DNA from: Septoria linicola
Taxonomy: Eukaryota > Ascomycota > Dothideomycetes > Mycosphaerellales > Mycosphaerellaceae
Direction of reading: 5' to 3'
Assembly: GCA_024114885.1 (NCBI GenBank)
Contig: CP099422.1
Span: 186,001-250,000, forward strand
DNA: 64,000 bases
Shown here: positions 22,189 to 34,927 of the stretch, one piece after another
How positions within the stretch are numbered: the stretch's first letter is position 1
Layout: the number at the start of each line of letters is the position of its first letter
Notes under the pieces: model-generated
Databases searched by the model: none
Seen by the model: the letters and a program-made list of their open reading frames with translations, nothing else
Told to the model about the DNA's origin: nothing
Program-made: the position numbers and the translations under genes

Positions 22189-22821
22189 ATGTCGTCTTTG
22201 GTTGTCAACACACTTTGCCCGTTGGCCAACGGCACTACCATCTCGCGAGAAAATGAGCAGTTTGTAGTGTACCGCAGTTTCAGCTTCACTGCTGGCGATT
22301 GCTATGCCAGTACCAGCTTCGACGACTGCATCGATAGCTGCGCTGTCACCAACAGCTGTGTAGCTGTCGCATTCGATGTCCTTGGAAAAGCCGGATGTTG
22401 CCAAATCTCGACCGACATACAAAATGTCGACATCCAGACCACGGTGAACTGGATCGCAGCGCGCAACATAAGGAAACAATTTTCACAGCCGGCGTCCAGC
22501 GTCTCTGCGCTGTCTGTTCCTACACCATTATCAACCACCACCTCGTCGAAGGCCACATCCACGACTGTTCAAACAAGCTCATCAGATTCTGCTGGTCCAA
22601 GTACCACATCGACTTCGAACCCAGCAGAGACCACACAGGCGGCATCTGGCTTATCCACAGGCGCAAAAGCAGGAGTTGGCGTAGGCGTTGCTATCATTAT
22701 TCTAGCATTGCTTGCAGGGTGTGCATTCTTCGCATACAGACGTGGAAAACAGAGTCGGAGATACGGGGCAGTGCGTAGCAAGTCTGCTCACCCAGAGTTG
22801 GAGACAAAGCGAGGACTGTAG
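22189..22821 (+). CDS. Single-pass surface protein with PAN/apple-like N-terminal region
   Basis: The first ATG (22189) gives 210 aa; the frame is open further upstream without an ATG. Residues ~10-95 have the spacing CPLANGT...C...F-D-D-C-I-D-S-C...C-V-A-V-A-F-D...C-C, resembling fungal PAN/apple-like Cys domains (ligand or carbohydrate binding). A Ser/Thr-rich linker (~100-160, likely O-glycosylated) follows. Then come a transmembrane helix GVGVGVAIIILALLAGCAFFAY and a basic cytosolic tail (RRGKQSRR). This is the layout of cell-wall stress or adhesion-type proteins. No cleavable signal peptide is visible with this start, so a short upstream exon may be missing. Confidence 0.65.
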   Translation: MSSLVVNTLCPLANGTTISRENEQFVVYRSFSFTAGDCYASTSFDDCIDSCAVTNSCVAVAFDVLGKAGCCQISTDIQNVDIQTTVNWIAARNIRKQFSQPASSVSALSVPTPLSTTTSSKATSTTVQTSSSDSAGPSTTSTSNPAETTQAASGLSTGAKAGVGVGVAIIILALLAGCAFFAYRRGKQSRRYGAVRSKSAHPELETKRGL

Positions 22822-22927
22822 TGCGGCGATGAAGTGAAACGACAGCAAAAAACTAGTATTTGTTAGATAATCTCCTATCTTGGGCGCACTTGCTCAATCC
22901 AACCACCGCCCCCGACCATTCTCGCCC

Positions 22928-23744
22928 TCAGCCTTGCATCGAACAATCCACCATCGAACGGTCCAAACTCTTCTTCTTGATCAGTGTACTAAACCCATCT
23001 GCAATCGGATTCCAACAGATCCTCATCGTATCCCCCATCGAAGACGTCCCATCCACATACTCAATCTCAAATACCGGCTTCCCCCACGCAACGAAGGGCT
23101 GATACCTCTTACACTCGTCGTAGTTCGCAGAGTCTGGGCTATTCTTCTGACAGCTCTCATTGACTTTGAAGTCCACGATGTCGACCACCTGAGGTACGAT
23201 GAGAGCGCCATTCTTCAAGCCGATTGCGACGCCTTGTGCGTGGGCTTCAGTGGCTCAGAAAGCGCATGTAATCCACAGCGTCTGCTTGGGTGAGTCCAAA
23301 GCCTCCGCCATTGTGTAAATAAGCGCGTCCATATTATCTGGATCGACAGCATCGCAGCCGCGAAGCTTAGCTTCCTTCATACGGTTCGTTATGATCGCAC
23401 GAATGCCGAGAGCTCTACTGTTGACCCAGCGCTCACCCGGCCATACATCAAGCGGATCTCCGAGATTCCAGGGTTGCGCACGGAAGTCTGCTGCGTCTGC
23501 TCGCCACTCCTCGTATTGGGAGGAGAAAGTAGCAGATGGTCTTGTAGCCTTTGGTTTTTACTGCGGACCATGTGGCTTTGCTGTTGTCGTACATGTCGCT
23601 ATCGATGGCTTGGACGTTCGGGAGGTTGTTGGGGTCGAGGGTCTGCGAGAGAATGATTTGCCATGTTGTGCCGTTTGTTGGCTGCCACCAGGGAGTGATT
23701 GCAGCTGCACCGGCGATGATGGGGACGATTCCGGAGGGATGCAT
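22928..23744 (-). pseudogene. GH114-family glycoside hydrolase, frame-broken
   Basis: Read on the minus strand from ATG 23744: a hydrophobic N-terminus, then TWQIILSQTLD, N-L-P-N-V-Q-A-I-D-S-D-M-Y-D and KGYKTICYF. These fit the TIM-barrel start of GH114 (endo-alpha-1,4-polygalactosaminidase type). The match continues with E-E-W-R-A-D and GERWVNSR, then RGCDAVDPDNMD, GLTQADAVDYMRFL and GVAIGLKNG. It ends in NESC...YDEC...F-E-I-E-Y. These blocks are in different frames. Shifts are needed near 23526-23529 (an AAA run), 23318-23327 and 23249-23255. No GT-AG intron fits any of the three. The family hydrolyses galactosaminogalactan-type polymers and is usually secreted. Either a genuine pseudogene or indel errors in the assembly. 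Confidence 0.8.
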
Positions 23745-23822
23745 CTTGCTGCTTTGAAGTGCTGGTTTCGAATGGAGGTCGAAGTTGGTGGGAGCTCTTT
23801 TGATGTTGAGTGCTATGTCTAG

Positions 23823-24660
23823 TAGTAGTGACTATTAATGCTTCAATCTGGCAAAGTTGCTGGAGATGATCTGGAGATTGTTGCTGTCTGAAATCAGCTG
23901 CGCGATCTGAGATCTTTCAGCAGTGGTCTACTTCAGCGGTGCATCCTTATAGCAGAGACCGTGCACGGTGTGTCAACTACGACTTTGAACGTCACCAGAA
24001 CCGTTTCCAAGGCAAGCGTAGTATCGAGCCATATGCCGCGCGATGCTCACAGGGAGAGGCCGAAGTCTAGCTGTAGCTCTTTGGGGCATAGACCACTAGT
24101 CTTCATAAGTGGAGCTGTGTGCTATTTCCTTGGTTTTGATGATAGCATAATTGTCCTTCAACCCATGATAGCCATCTTGATAAGCATGGTCTCGCGGCAC
24201 CGTTAGTGCACACCGGTTAGCAGGGTGTTTGATCTGCCTTTGACTGCGTTGACTCGTCCTCTAGATAGCTGATGGCAATGCTTGGGCTCGATCTTGTAGA
24301 ATGGTTTCGATGACCAAATTCACTCGCTATGAGGGTCTCGACTAGTCTGTCCTCGCGTCAATCGCTGATATCAAACGCTACGCACTGTGAAGACTCTTTG
24401 GATTTCGCGACATTGGCAAGTAGCAATCCTGCCATCATGCTGTGCGCAACCGCAAAGAAGTCGATGGAGGATGGAGAGTCAGATCGGCCAGAATTTGATG
24501 GCCTCCTCGTCCGCGACTTTTGCGGCCTTGAGATAAAGGTCCCTGTCGCGTACACGCAAGAATCTGACCTCGCCTTAGAGCACGTGAGTTCAATAGCACG
24601 TGAATCGTGCAAGTGCGACTCCGCGTCTTGGCAAGTAACAATACCTTTACGGTGCCAATT
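23823..24660. other. Intergenic stretch leading to the RIP block
   Basis: Composition is still normal (CA and TG present) until about 24,655. Two short open frames on opposite strands (24329-24664 and 24358-24612) overlap and have no motif. I do not call a gene. Confidence 0.45.
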
Positions 24661-24975
24661 ATAGTATAATGCCTATAATAATAGTTACTTTAATTAATTA
24701 TATTATAGTATATAGTACGCGCTTTATAACGTAATTAGCTTATATTTATCTCGTAGATCTATTTTAGAGACGTGCTCTATAGGCGAGAGCCTTTAAAGAA
24801 AGTAAAGATAAGAATTTCTATTAATTCTATTATTATTTTATTATAGAGTAAGACTATCGTATTATAACTAAAATAAGCGCGTAACTAGATAGGTAGGTAC
24901 CTATTATAAGATCGTTATTATTATTAGGCGTAGGTAATATAACCGTATCTTCTACTCGAGTTTATTTCTTTCTTT

Positions 24976-24978
24976 AAG

Positions 24979-25036
<58 letters not shown>
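24976..25036. repeat. Trinucleotide microsatellite (CTA/TAC)n
   Basis: About 18-19 successive TAC units, imperfect at the ends. Similar shorter tracts are at 25,510-25,560 and 25,865-25,900. Confidence 0.95.
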
Positions 25037-25037
<1 letters not shown>

Positions 25038-25527
25038 TTACTAAGTACCTATAATAATCCTTTAATTATATATATTATATATAATAGTAGAGTCGCGCCT
25101 CTTATACGTAATAGCTCGTAATAGTAGCTTACTACTAATATTTCTAGATCGTCTTATATAAACCTTTAACCTATCTCTTTAATAGGTATTTACGAATAGT
25201 TTACTAATTATCTATCTATATAGAGTCGACTAGTTACTAGTACTAATAATTTACCTTTAAGCGCTATAATTAGTAGTCGGTTATAGTAGAGCTATAGAGA
25301 AGATTAGATATATACTATCTCTTACCTTTTCTATTACGAAGTATAACTTATACTTTATAATAGAATCTCGAGAGTTTACTAATATTATAATATAGCTACT
25401 ATCTCGATCTCTTCTACGCGCTTTACGCTTCGCGCCTATCTACTACTACTAAGACTCGCTACTATATCCTCTCTCGTTAGTACGCCTTCGCCTACGCTAC
25501 TCGCTACTATACTACTACTACTACTAC

Positions 25528-25562
<35 letters not shown>

Positions 25563-25704
25563 GCGCTAGCGCTACCTCGCTACTATTATTCCTTAGCGAT
25601 AACGACGACGACGATAACTAGGCTCTATTATAAGTTACTCTAAATCTATCCTTCGACTATATCTTAATTATACTAATACTTATACTTTAGGCTACTACTC
25701 TAAG

Positions 25705-25770
25705 ACGACGATAATAATAACGACGACGACGATAACGACGACGATAATAATAATAATAATAATAACGATA

Positions 25771-25807
<37 letters not shown>

Positions 25808-25815
25808 TAATAATA
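25705..25815. repeat. Trinucleotide microsatellite (ACG/ATA)n
   Basis: Runs of ACG interspersed with ATA and ATAACG units. The ACG units keep CpG although the surrounding DNA is stripped of CpA. Confidence 0.9.
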
Positions 25816-26475
25816 ACGCTATACGTTACTAACCTAGGCCTCTACTATAGAGTACTATCCTCGCTACTACTACTACTACTACTACTATACTACTACTACT
25901 ACGTCGCTCTTATAGCTACTTTTTAAGTACTAGTATATTTATATAACGCTAACCTATAGCTACTAACTACTAGTAGTCTATCTCTAACTTATACTAGAGT
26001 ACTATATCGAGATTCGACTAGTACTACTTTACTAATACTAGTAAAGCGTAGAAGATAGATACTACGCGTATTAGTAGTCTATATCGTCGATATATTAGGT
26101 TAGGTACTACTACTACTACTAATTGTTTTATATTCGCTAGTAATAGAAAGATATATTATAGCTACTATATATAGGATCGAAATATTAGTAATTATATATA
26201 GTTAGCTTCTATAGTAGCGTTTAGTATACGCGTATACGTCTTAGGCCTTACGCCTTATATATTAGTAGTAAAGATTAGCTTGTTCTATATACTTTAGCTT
26301 CCTATTTTATATCTTAAAACCTCGAGTAAACCTATAAATTATATTATAAAGCGTAATCGTTACTTTATAAATAAAATATATTATTCTTTATAGTTTTAGA
26401 AACTAGCTAACTTTAAGAGTAACTATCTACTAGATCTCTATCTACTTACGCTTAGTAGCCTTCTTTAGAGCCTTA

Positions 26476-26742
26476 TCGCTAGTAGTTAGGTTAGCTTTAA
26501 TACTATTAAACTCTCGCTATCTACTATATCGCTAGTAGTTAGGTTAGCTTTAATACTATTAAACTCTCGCTATCTACTATATCGCTAGTAGTTAGGTTAG
26601 CTTTAATACTATTAAACTCTTACTATCTACTCTTATCGCTAGTAGTTAGGTTAGCTTTAATACTATTAAACTCTTACTATCTACTCTTATCGCTAGTAGA
26701 TAGGTTAGCCTTAATACTATCGAATAGAGCCTAGTATATAGA
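26476..26742. repeat. Minisatellite, 53/54-bp unit, about five copies
   Basis: The unit beginning TCGCTAGTAGTTAGGTTAGC starts at 26,476, 26,529, 26,582, 26,636 and 26,690. The first copies are nearly identical; the last is truncated and diverged. Confidence 0.95.
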
Positions 26743-27199
26743 GACCTTACGATATCGCTTAAGGTAGGTCTCTAGGCGGCTATAAGAGCTACGCTAATAG
26801 ATAGAACTTTAGCTAAGATTCTATAAAGAAAGAACTTATAGAGAAAGCTAGTAGAGAGTAGCTAATTTCTATTATAGAGTAGTAACTATACTTTATAATA
26901 GAAAGATAAAACTTCTTCTATTTAAGGATTTACTCGAGCTATCTTTTAGTTATAAAGTAGAGTCCTTATACTATAATAGAAATTAGAGAGTTATATCGTC
27001 TAATCTTCTATATATTAATAGGTTCTTAGGATCGTCTAGAAGCTCTTAGAGCTATTAACTAGCTAGACGTATAACTTTCTTAAACTACTAGCGAGTACGT
27101 TAGTTTATAAGAGTAGCTTCTAGCTCTCGATTACGTCTAATATATTCTATAGCGTATTTAATATCGAGGTCCTTATCGCTATCCTATCTATCTTATTAT

Positions 27200-28300
27200 A
27201 GCGTAGATTAAGTATTCTACTAGTATAGTAGACTCTCTTTAAGCTCGCGAATACGTTATTAAATTATAGACTTATCGAGCTAGTAACGTTTCTAACTTAA
27301 TCGGTTATTATTTATAAATTAGAGCTATATAAGAGGCTAGGTAAGTAGTAACTATAAAGTAGGCTACTTTCTTAGACTATAATAGAGATATAGAAGGAGG
27401 TATTCTTACTAACGGCGTATCTAGTCTTTATCTCTTATAATAGTAGTCTCGCTACTATTACTAGATATATATTTAAAGTTAAATATACGCTTAAATATAA
27501 GATCTTCTAACCTTCGTACTCGAGATATAGTAACGTATATAAGCGTAGTATTCTAGTAGCTAGTTTCTAGATCTAAAACTACCTTCGAGATAGTTATACT
27601 CTAGGCTTTATATACTATAATAGTATATACTAGGTAAATAGGGAATTACGTACGATACTATACTTCTCTTTCGTAATAGAAGTTACGCTATAAACGGAAG
27701 ATTAGAACTATAGCGTAGTCTACTACGCGCTAGACGAAAGTATCGATAGATAGGCTAGTATAATCGGATATAAGTACTAATACTAATAGGTAAAAGAGGT
27801 AGTAGCTAGTAGTAGGATCCTCTCTAGTATACTATACTATATCGTATAGACGATATTAAGTACTATTAATAATACCTTACTTAGTCTATACGTTCTCTAG
27901 TATTATTAACTTATAGCTAACTAAAAGATTTAGCTCTAGTTCTAGACTACTAGCCTTCTTAAAGCTAGCTTTAGTAGCGATAGTATCGCTATTCGTAGTA
28001 TAGATCTTAAAGATAGGCTAACGATTATCTCTCTAGTACTAGTAATTATATACGTCGGCCTCTACGTTCGTACTATATATATAGATTACTATATTAAATT
28101 AGTAGATTTTAGTAAAAGAGAGATTAGCCTAGCGGGTTAGTATTTTCGTTATAGAGTAGGTAGTACTCTTTATAATAGAATAATATACCTAGTAGCGAGT
28201 TAAAAAGGTCTCTTAATACTTATAAGATACTATATAACTATAGAGGGCACGTAGAGTAGTAGAGAATATATACTAGTCTACGTACTATCTCTACTATACG
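27200..28300 (-). pseudogene. Remnant of a Pif1/Helitron-type helicase
   Basis: On the minus strand the segment 27,537-27,493 reads YVTISRVRRLEDLIF without any correction. This matches the 'YVAISRV-R-x-L-x-G-L' end motif of Pif1-like and Helitron RepHel helicases. Upstream in the same frame (27,646-27,586) the codons fit F-P-I-x-L-x-Y-x-I-x-V-x-K-A-x-x-I-T with stops where RIP would convert CAG, CAC or TGG. This corresponds to helicase motif V/VI (AITVHK-x-QG). The rest of the helicase and a Rep domain should lie to the right on the minus strand. That is where the LTR array interrupts the region. The limits given are approximate. The element class (Helitron versus a cellular PIF1 copy) is inferred from the repetitive context. 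Confidence 0.65.
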
Positions 28301-30715
28301 CTTAGGACGATAGTTTTATTAAAGGCCTAATACTTATAGTAACTAAAGATATCCTAGAGAGTTATACTATCGCGTAGTAGCCTATCTAGTTTATACTACT
28401 AGATATTATAGAATAGCGCCTTATTCTTAATAAGAGGAAGCTATTAGAAGTTACTAAAAAGTAGTATACTTAGACTACTAAAGAGTTAGTTATTACTCTT
28501 CGCTTTCTTTAATCGAAGATCTACTACGTAAAGAGTAGTAAGGCTAACTATACTCTTTTTATTAATAATTATATATCGTATATACTAGAGCCTTTATTAG
28601 AGAGCGTATAGTTAGCTAGATTTAAGAGCTTAGAATAGCTAATTACTAAATAGTAGCTTAAGAAGAGAGTATAGCGTACTACTACTAATACTAAAGGATA
28701 TAGCGCTAGTAGATACGTATTATATAATAATCTCCTAATATAAGAGATCTTATAAATACGCTAAGAGTATCTAGATAATAAATAACTTACTAGTACTAGT
28801 AGGTCCGTCGATATTAAGAAGGATCTACTATAGTAAATAGCTAGCTTTAGTATCTTAGAAGTAATTTATAACTCTAGGCCGTTAGCGGTTTCTATTATAA
28901 AGTATAGTAGTTATAGTATAATAGAAATACTTACTACTAGTAGATTATACGCTACTTCTCTACTAAAAGATTAACTATCCTCTACGAGTACTAGCGTATA
29001 TACGATACTTAGAGATATTATCGCTTAGCGTACTTCTACTATTCGTATTCGTTATAGATATTTAAGCCTTATATACGCTTATTATATTTGTCTACGTAGA
29101 ATATCTAGTTATATTACTAGTTCTCTATCTACTTACTAAGGTTATTAGGATCCTCGAATCGTACTACTAGATTATAATATATAGTCTCTATAGCTAACTA
29201 TACTATTACGTCTTTAAATATATCTTCCTCTTACTATAAAAGAAAGCCGAACTCGTTAAAGTTATCTACTTAAGTAGTAGGTACGTAGACGTCTATATAG
29301 TTAAAGTTATAGTAATTCTTATAGTTTATTATATACTTAGTATAGGTAGAAGCCTATATCGTATAATACCTATATAGTAACGTCGGATACTAACGAAAGA
29401 GATAATAGAGGACGATCTTTATATAGTAGAATATCTCGTAGTCCTTACTCTAAGAGTCTACCTTATAGCGAGGTAGATACGATATAATATATAGTTTTAC
29501 GTAAGGTCTTAGGCTACGAGCTATTAGCGATTTCTATTATAAATAGTAACCTACGTATTATAATAGAAATATATACTATATAACCTTTTAAGATAAGTAT
29601 TTAAAGAGTATTAGGAACTTAAATAGTAGCGTATTAGTAAACTCTAATAGGCGAGATATATACTTTTCTAAGACGGATCTTATAGTTTTATTACTATCTT
29701 TATCTAATTAAAAGATAGTCCTAATCTCTCTCTCTAGATAATAGTTAAAACTAATATCCTTCTAGCTACTTTAGTAGAGAGGAATACTAAATAGAATATA
29801 AGAGACTTCCTACGTAGACTAATCTCGTTCTACGATTATATAGTTTATTAAGATAGTAGTAAACGATAGAGTAGGCTACTAAGAGTTAGCGATTTTAGTT
29901 ATAATATAGGCTTCTCTATTAGTAATAGAAATAGTAGACTTATATTACTCTTAGTTAAGTATAGAGCTAACCGAAGAGCGATCTCTTAATATAATCTAGT
30001 ACTTAGCTCGTCCTTAGTAGTATACTTAGCGACGTAGTTTAGGATAGCGTAGACTATAGTATAGAGAGAGATATTAGTATTTACCTACTAAGCGAGAGTA
30101 ATAGTAGGATTATATAGGTTTATTATACTATTATTAGAAGTAGTATAGAAGCTAAAGTAGTTTAGGTTACGACTCTTATCTATACGCGTAAGACTAGTAT
30201 TATAGAGGAAATAGAATCGATAGGACTTAGGTATATCTAGAGGAGCTCTCTTCTTACGAGCCTAATAATAGGCGTCTATATAGATATACTATTAGATATA
30301 ATTAACTATATTAGAAAGGTTACTAAGGGTATTACGAAGCTTATCTGTCTATATATTATAGGTTCTATACGTACGTTATCTAGCGTATTAATAGTCGGCT
30401 TCTAGATTAACTATAAAGACGTGCCTACTCTATAGGTCTATAAATATATTACTATTTAGTAGCTTAGCGGATTTTAGTTATAAAGCGCGAAGCTCTATTT
30501 ATAATATAAATATACCGAGCCTCTTTATTTATAAGATTACTATATACCTTAGAGATAGTATCTCGATTATACTATATAAAGCTATAGATATAGGTACTAC
30601 TATAGTCTTGAAACTCGTAACGGAACTAGAAGTCTTTAATACTAAACTTAGGTACTAGTATAGTATAGAAGAAAGAAATAAATCGCTTATAGAAGTACTA
30701 TATAGCAATATATAG

Positions 30716-30995
30716 TAATAGATAATAACTACTCTAATACTAATCTCCTAGATAGGTATAAGAGTAGTTATTATAGAACAAGACCTATTTAGAGAGTAAT
30801 AGTCTTATAATACGTATATTAACTAGTAGTAACGAGCTTAAACTAGTAGCTCTAGGACTAAGAGCCTTATACTAAGACTATAGAATATTAAATTAATTAA
30901 GTAGAGTAAATATTACTATCTTAGAAACGAGCTACTACCTTACTTTTATACTAAGGTTACTAAGTATAGTATATAGGTAGGCCTTTACCTTACTA
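30716..30995 (-). repeat. LTR1 (280 bp), outer left LTR
   Basis: Begins TAATAGATAATAACTACTC and ends CCTTACTA (RIP-converted TG...CA ends). It is matched over its full 280 bp by 34648-34927 and 47509-47788. On the minus strand the purine run GAAAGAGAGGAT lies directly before it, which is a polypurine tract and marks it as a 3' LTR. Confidence 0.9.
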
Positions 30996-33900
30996 ATCCT
31001 CTCTTTCTTAGTATCTAACTAGATACCTAACTACTTATAGAGCCTTCTTAGAATTACTTAAAACTAGCTAGTTTTCCTATTAAAGTCTATTAAACTTTTA
31101 ATTAGAGGCCTATTAAATAGTTACCTTTTCTAATAATAACTACTAAAAACACTTTCTTAGATCCGATTATTATTCGCTAGATACTACTCTTCTACTATAT
31201 TCTTAGAGATCTTCTTAGAAATAGCCTCTCTCTTCTTCGATATTAATACTTCTAAGTTACTATCTACGCTTATAAAGCTAGCTTTACTAAATATATACTT
31301 CTTAATATCTATAGCTATAGCGTAGATAGTATCGAATTAAGCTTTAGCTATAGTCTACTATTTAGCTATATAGACCTTAAACTCCTTCTTACTTATACTA
31401 AAGAGCTTCTTTATCTCTATACTTACTACCTAATCTACTTATAGAACTCGGCCTATTAAGGTATTAGAAATTAGGCCTAGGCTAGTTAGAAGTATCTTAG
31501 TAGTAAAAGGTTTTATTACTCGTATAGAGTATATAGTACCTAAAGCTATAAAGGATATTCGCTCGCGATAGAGATATATACTATAGACTATAGAAACGTT
31601 AATATAATTACTATTAGGTAACTTATCTAATACTTGACTCTTAGAGTAGGCTAGAAATACTATTAGAATTATATAATACTTATTATCTACGCGAGTATAC
31701 TACTAAGGAAGGTAGAGGTATAAAATAACTAGCGAGCCTATATTAGTATAAGAGTTCTTCTAACTAAGATTAAGATTAGCTTTTATATTATTAGTAATTA
31801 CTAGAGCTATAGTCTCGACGAAGCCTATATTATAGCTTTACTTATTAGAGATAATACGCCTTACTAGCTACTTTGTCTCCTTAAAGTTAAAGAGCCTATT
31901 ACTAACTACGTTAGAGGTTAGTAAAAGTCGTCCTCTATTACTAGTATCGTCTAGAGAGATCGTAAACTAAACCTAATTAAGGCTCTTCTTCTTAAGTAGT
32001 ATATTCTCGTTTAAGATAATATACTAGAAGCCGTTAGAGTAGTTAGAACTAGCCTTATCGTTAAAGATATAAAAGATAGTAGATAGGTAGGCTACGTATT
32101 TAATAGTCGTATATAGAGTAGTAACTAGCTAATATAGCTATAGTAGAGAATACTAGCGAAGAAGCTATTAGGATAGCGAGTACTATATACTACGAGACTA
32201 ACTATACTAACTAATAGCTATATTATACTATCGATATACTATAAACTCCTACTATATAGCTTCGAGTAAAGAGTCTAGGATCTAAAATAGGCCTCTAGTA
32301 GAAGGAGAATAAAAGAGAAAGCTATAATTAGTCTAAGTACTCTTATTACTATTATAATCTAAGAGCTTCTAAGCCTTCTAATAGACGTTAGAAGTAATCT
32401 TTAAGTCTATTTCGGTTATAGAAAACTAAAAAGGTCTAAGATAGCTTCTACCTATCTTACGTATTAGAGCGTTAATATTATCTTCTAGTTCCTAAGTATT
32501 AGTATCTTTCTTACTATAATAAGTACGTCCTATAGGCTTAGAGAAGAAAGTATTTACTTCTAGCTTAAACTATATCTAGTTCTAAGTATTCTAGACGATA
32601 AAGGCTTAGAGATTAGCTATACTACCTATCTAAATAATATACTAGTAGAGAGTATATATTACTTTAGCCGTCTTTAGTAGGTTTAAACCTATAGTATTAC
32701 TTATCTTAGTTATATATTCTTTATAAAGAGGCTAGCTAAGGTACGAAAGAATATTAATTAAAGCGTAGCTCTTAGCTACTTTCTTCTTCTCCTAGATATT
32801 ATCGATTTCTTTAAAAGCTCTATTAACGATTATATAGTAGTAGACTTTAGAGGTAATACTATCTTTTATATAAGCCTAGTAATATAGATTAGGCTCTAAG
32901 TCGCTCTCTAGCTTAATTCTACTATTATCTTCTAATACGATTAGTAATAGGCGTTATAGACCTAGTAGTAGCTCTATCGTAGGTAATACTTAGTCTTATA
33001 TAAGACTACTATTATCTAAAGTACTTAGTATAGGAGAAGTTTTAATTAAAGTAATAATAGTTTCTCTAGCGCGAATTCTAGTAAGCCTTCTACTCTTACG
33101 AAGGACGAGTATAGGCTTCTTCGTAAAGCTTAGCGTTAACTTCTCTAACTAAGCTTTTAGCCTCTATATAGTACTAGGTAATATAGAATCTCTAGGACGA
33201 GGCTCTAGAGTCGTAAGTAGGCTATCTTCTTCTCTTTAACTAGAGTTTTAAGTAGGACTAGATAAGGATAGGCTCTTAAGTATAGAGGAAGAGAGACGTC
33301 TATTAGATCTTAGATTTCTAGAAGGAAGTAATAGTCTATAGGATATTAAGAGCTATCTCTTCGCTACTAGGAATATATAAGTTAGTTCTTTAAAAGTCTC
33401 TTCTTTACGCTCTCTCTTAGTAAGCTTAACTATAAATCTATACTAATTAAGTTTATAGCCTACTTCTAGATACGCTTCTCTTATCTTATAGCTAAATACG
33501 TTAACTTATAAGAGCTCTACCTTAAACTTATTCTAGTAGCGTCTTCTATCTAAGTTCGTATTAATAAAGCCTAAGCTCTACGAGCTAGGAGTCTTCTTAC
33601 TTCTCTATAGCTAAAAATACTAGCTACGAGAGAATATATTCGCTACCTATTAGTAGAAATAGTCCTACTTTTACTACGCTAAGAAAACCTAGTCTTTAGG
33701 CTCGCTTTCTTTAAAGATACTTTTATACTTATTTAACTATTAATAAAGGTTCCTAAGTATTTCTTTATTATATAAGACTTAGTTAAGGAAAGAGAAATTC
33801 TACTCGTATCTAAACTCTATACGTAGCTACTACTAGATTAAGTTTCTCTTCTTTACTAAGTCTTAGCCTTCTTAGCGTATTTTCTTTATATTATTACGCT

Positions 33901-34647
33901 TTATATTCTACGCGTTAAGGTACTTTAGTAAAATCTTAGTTAAGAGGCGTTTAAAGAAGTTAAATATACTAATATTTATCTTATCGTTTACTTCCTCGAC
34001 TTACTTAAGTACTAAGTCGATACTCTCCTCTTAGTCTTATAGTATTTCTAGTAATAGAATAGCTTCGGTAGCGTTATTAAGGTTCGTTATACTAGTAAGA
34101 AGTCTACTTAAAGGCTAGAAACTAATAAGAGAGCCTTCGTAGTTAGTACGAGCGAGCGCTATATCTTATATAGAACTTAAAGAAGCTATCTTTTATCGTT
34201 TCTTTAGAGACTTTTATCTAAGTAGTTCTTATATAGAACTTCGAACGAGTAAGGTAGAAAGCGAAAGCGCTAGTCTTAATAAGCGTTTAGGCGTTAAAGA
34301 ACGCTAGAAAGAGGAAGTCTTATTCTTTATACGCGATAGAGAAAGAGAACGTCTTTAAATAGTCGTATTAGTAGCTTAGAGCGATATAAAGCGCGTAACT
34401 AGTAATAAGTAACTTAAATAGTAAGAAGAGTTAGGCGCGTAACTAGTTAAAGAGTTTTCTATTATATTAGTTACTACTTACGTATATAAATAGCTATATA
34501 GCGTTACTAGATAGTAACGAAAGATAAGAACCGAACTTAATAGAAGTAAGGCTCTATAGTAACTAATTAATAGTTAATAAGGAAGAAGAGATCGTTTAGA
34601 GCGTAAAAGTAGCCTAATTATATACCTTATCGTAGTAGCGTAACTAC
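30996..34647 (-). mobile_element. Unit X, copy A, between LTR1 and LTR2
   Basis: A 3652-bp segment almost identical to 34928-38585 apart from scattered C/T and G/A differences. It joins LTR2 directly at its right end. On the minus strand long stretches read as protein-like sequence interrupted only by TAA/TAG, for example around 33,400-34,000 where the frame has many Lys, Arg, Tyr and Phe. I do not recognise a gag, protease, RT or integrase domain in it. It may be an extra 3' gene of the retroelement. No function is assigned. Confidence 0.7.
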
Positions 34648-34927
34648 TAATAGATAATAACTACTCTAATACTAACCTCCTAGGTAGGTATAAGAGTAGT
34701 TATTATAGAACAAGATCTATTTAGAGAGTAATAGTCTTATAATACGTATATTAACTAGTAGTAACGAGCTTAAACTAGTAGCTCTAGAACTAAGAGCCTT
34801 ATACTAGGACTATAGGATATTAAATTAATTAAGTAGAGTAAATATTACTATCTTAGAAACGAGCTACTATCTTACTTTTATACTAAAGTTACTAAGTATA
34901 GTATATAGGTAGGCCTTTATCTTACTA
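34648..34927 (-). repeat. LTR2 (280 bp), central LTR shared by two units
   Basis: Same ends and length as LTR1 and LTR3. Both its left neighbour (unit X copy A) and right neighbour (unit X copy B) belong to the same family, so this LTR appears to serve two tandem elements. Confidence 0.9.

Noticed and set aside
24976..25036. Telomeric or centromeric repeat
   Set aside because: Simple TAC trinucleotide tract; no TTAGGG-type repeats anywhere in the window.
26476..26742. CRISPR-like array
   Set aside because: Direct repeats have no unique spacers; it is a contiguous minisatellite in a fungal genome.
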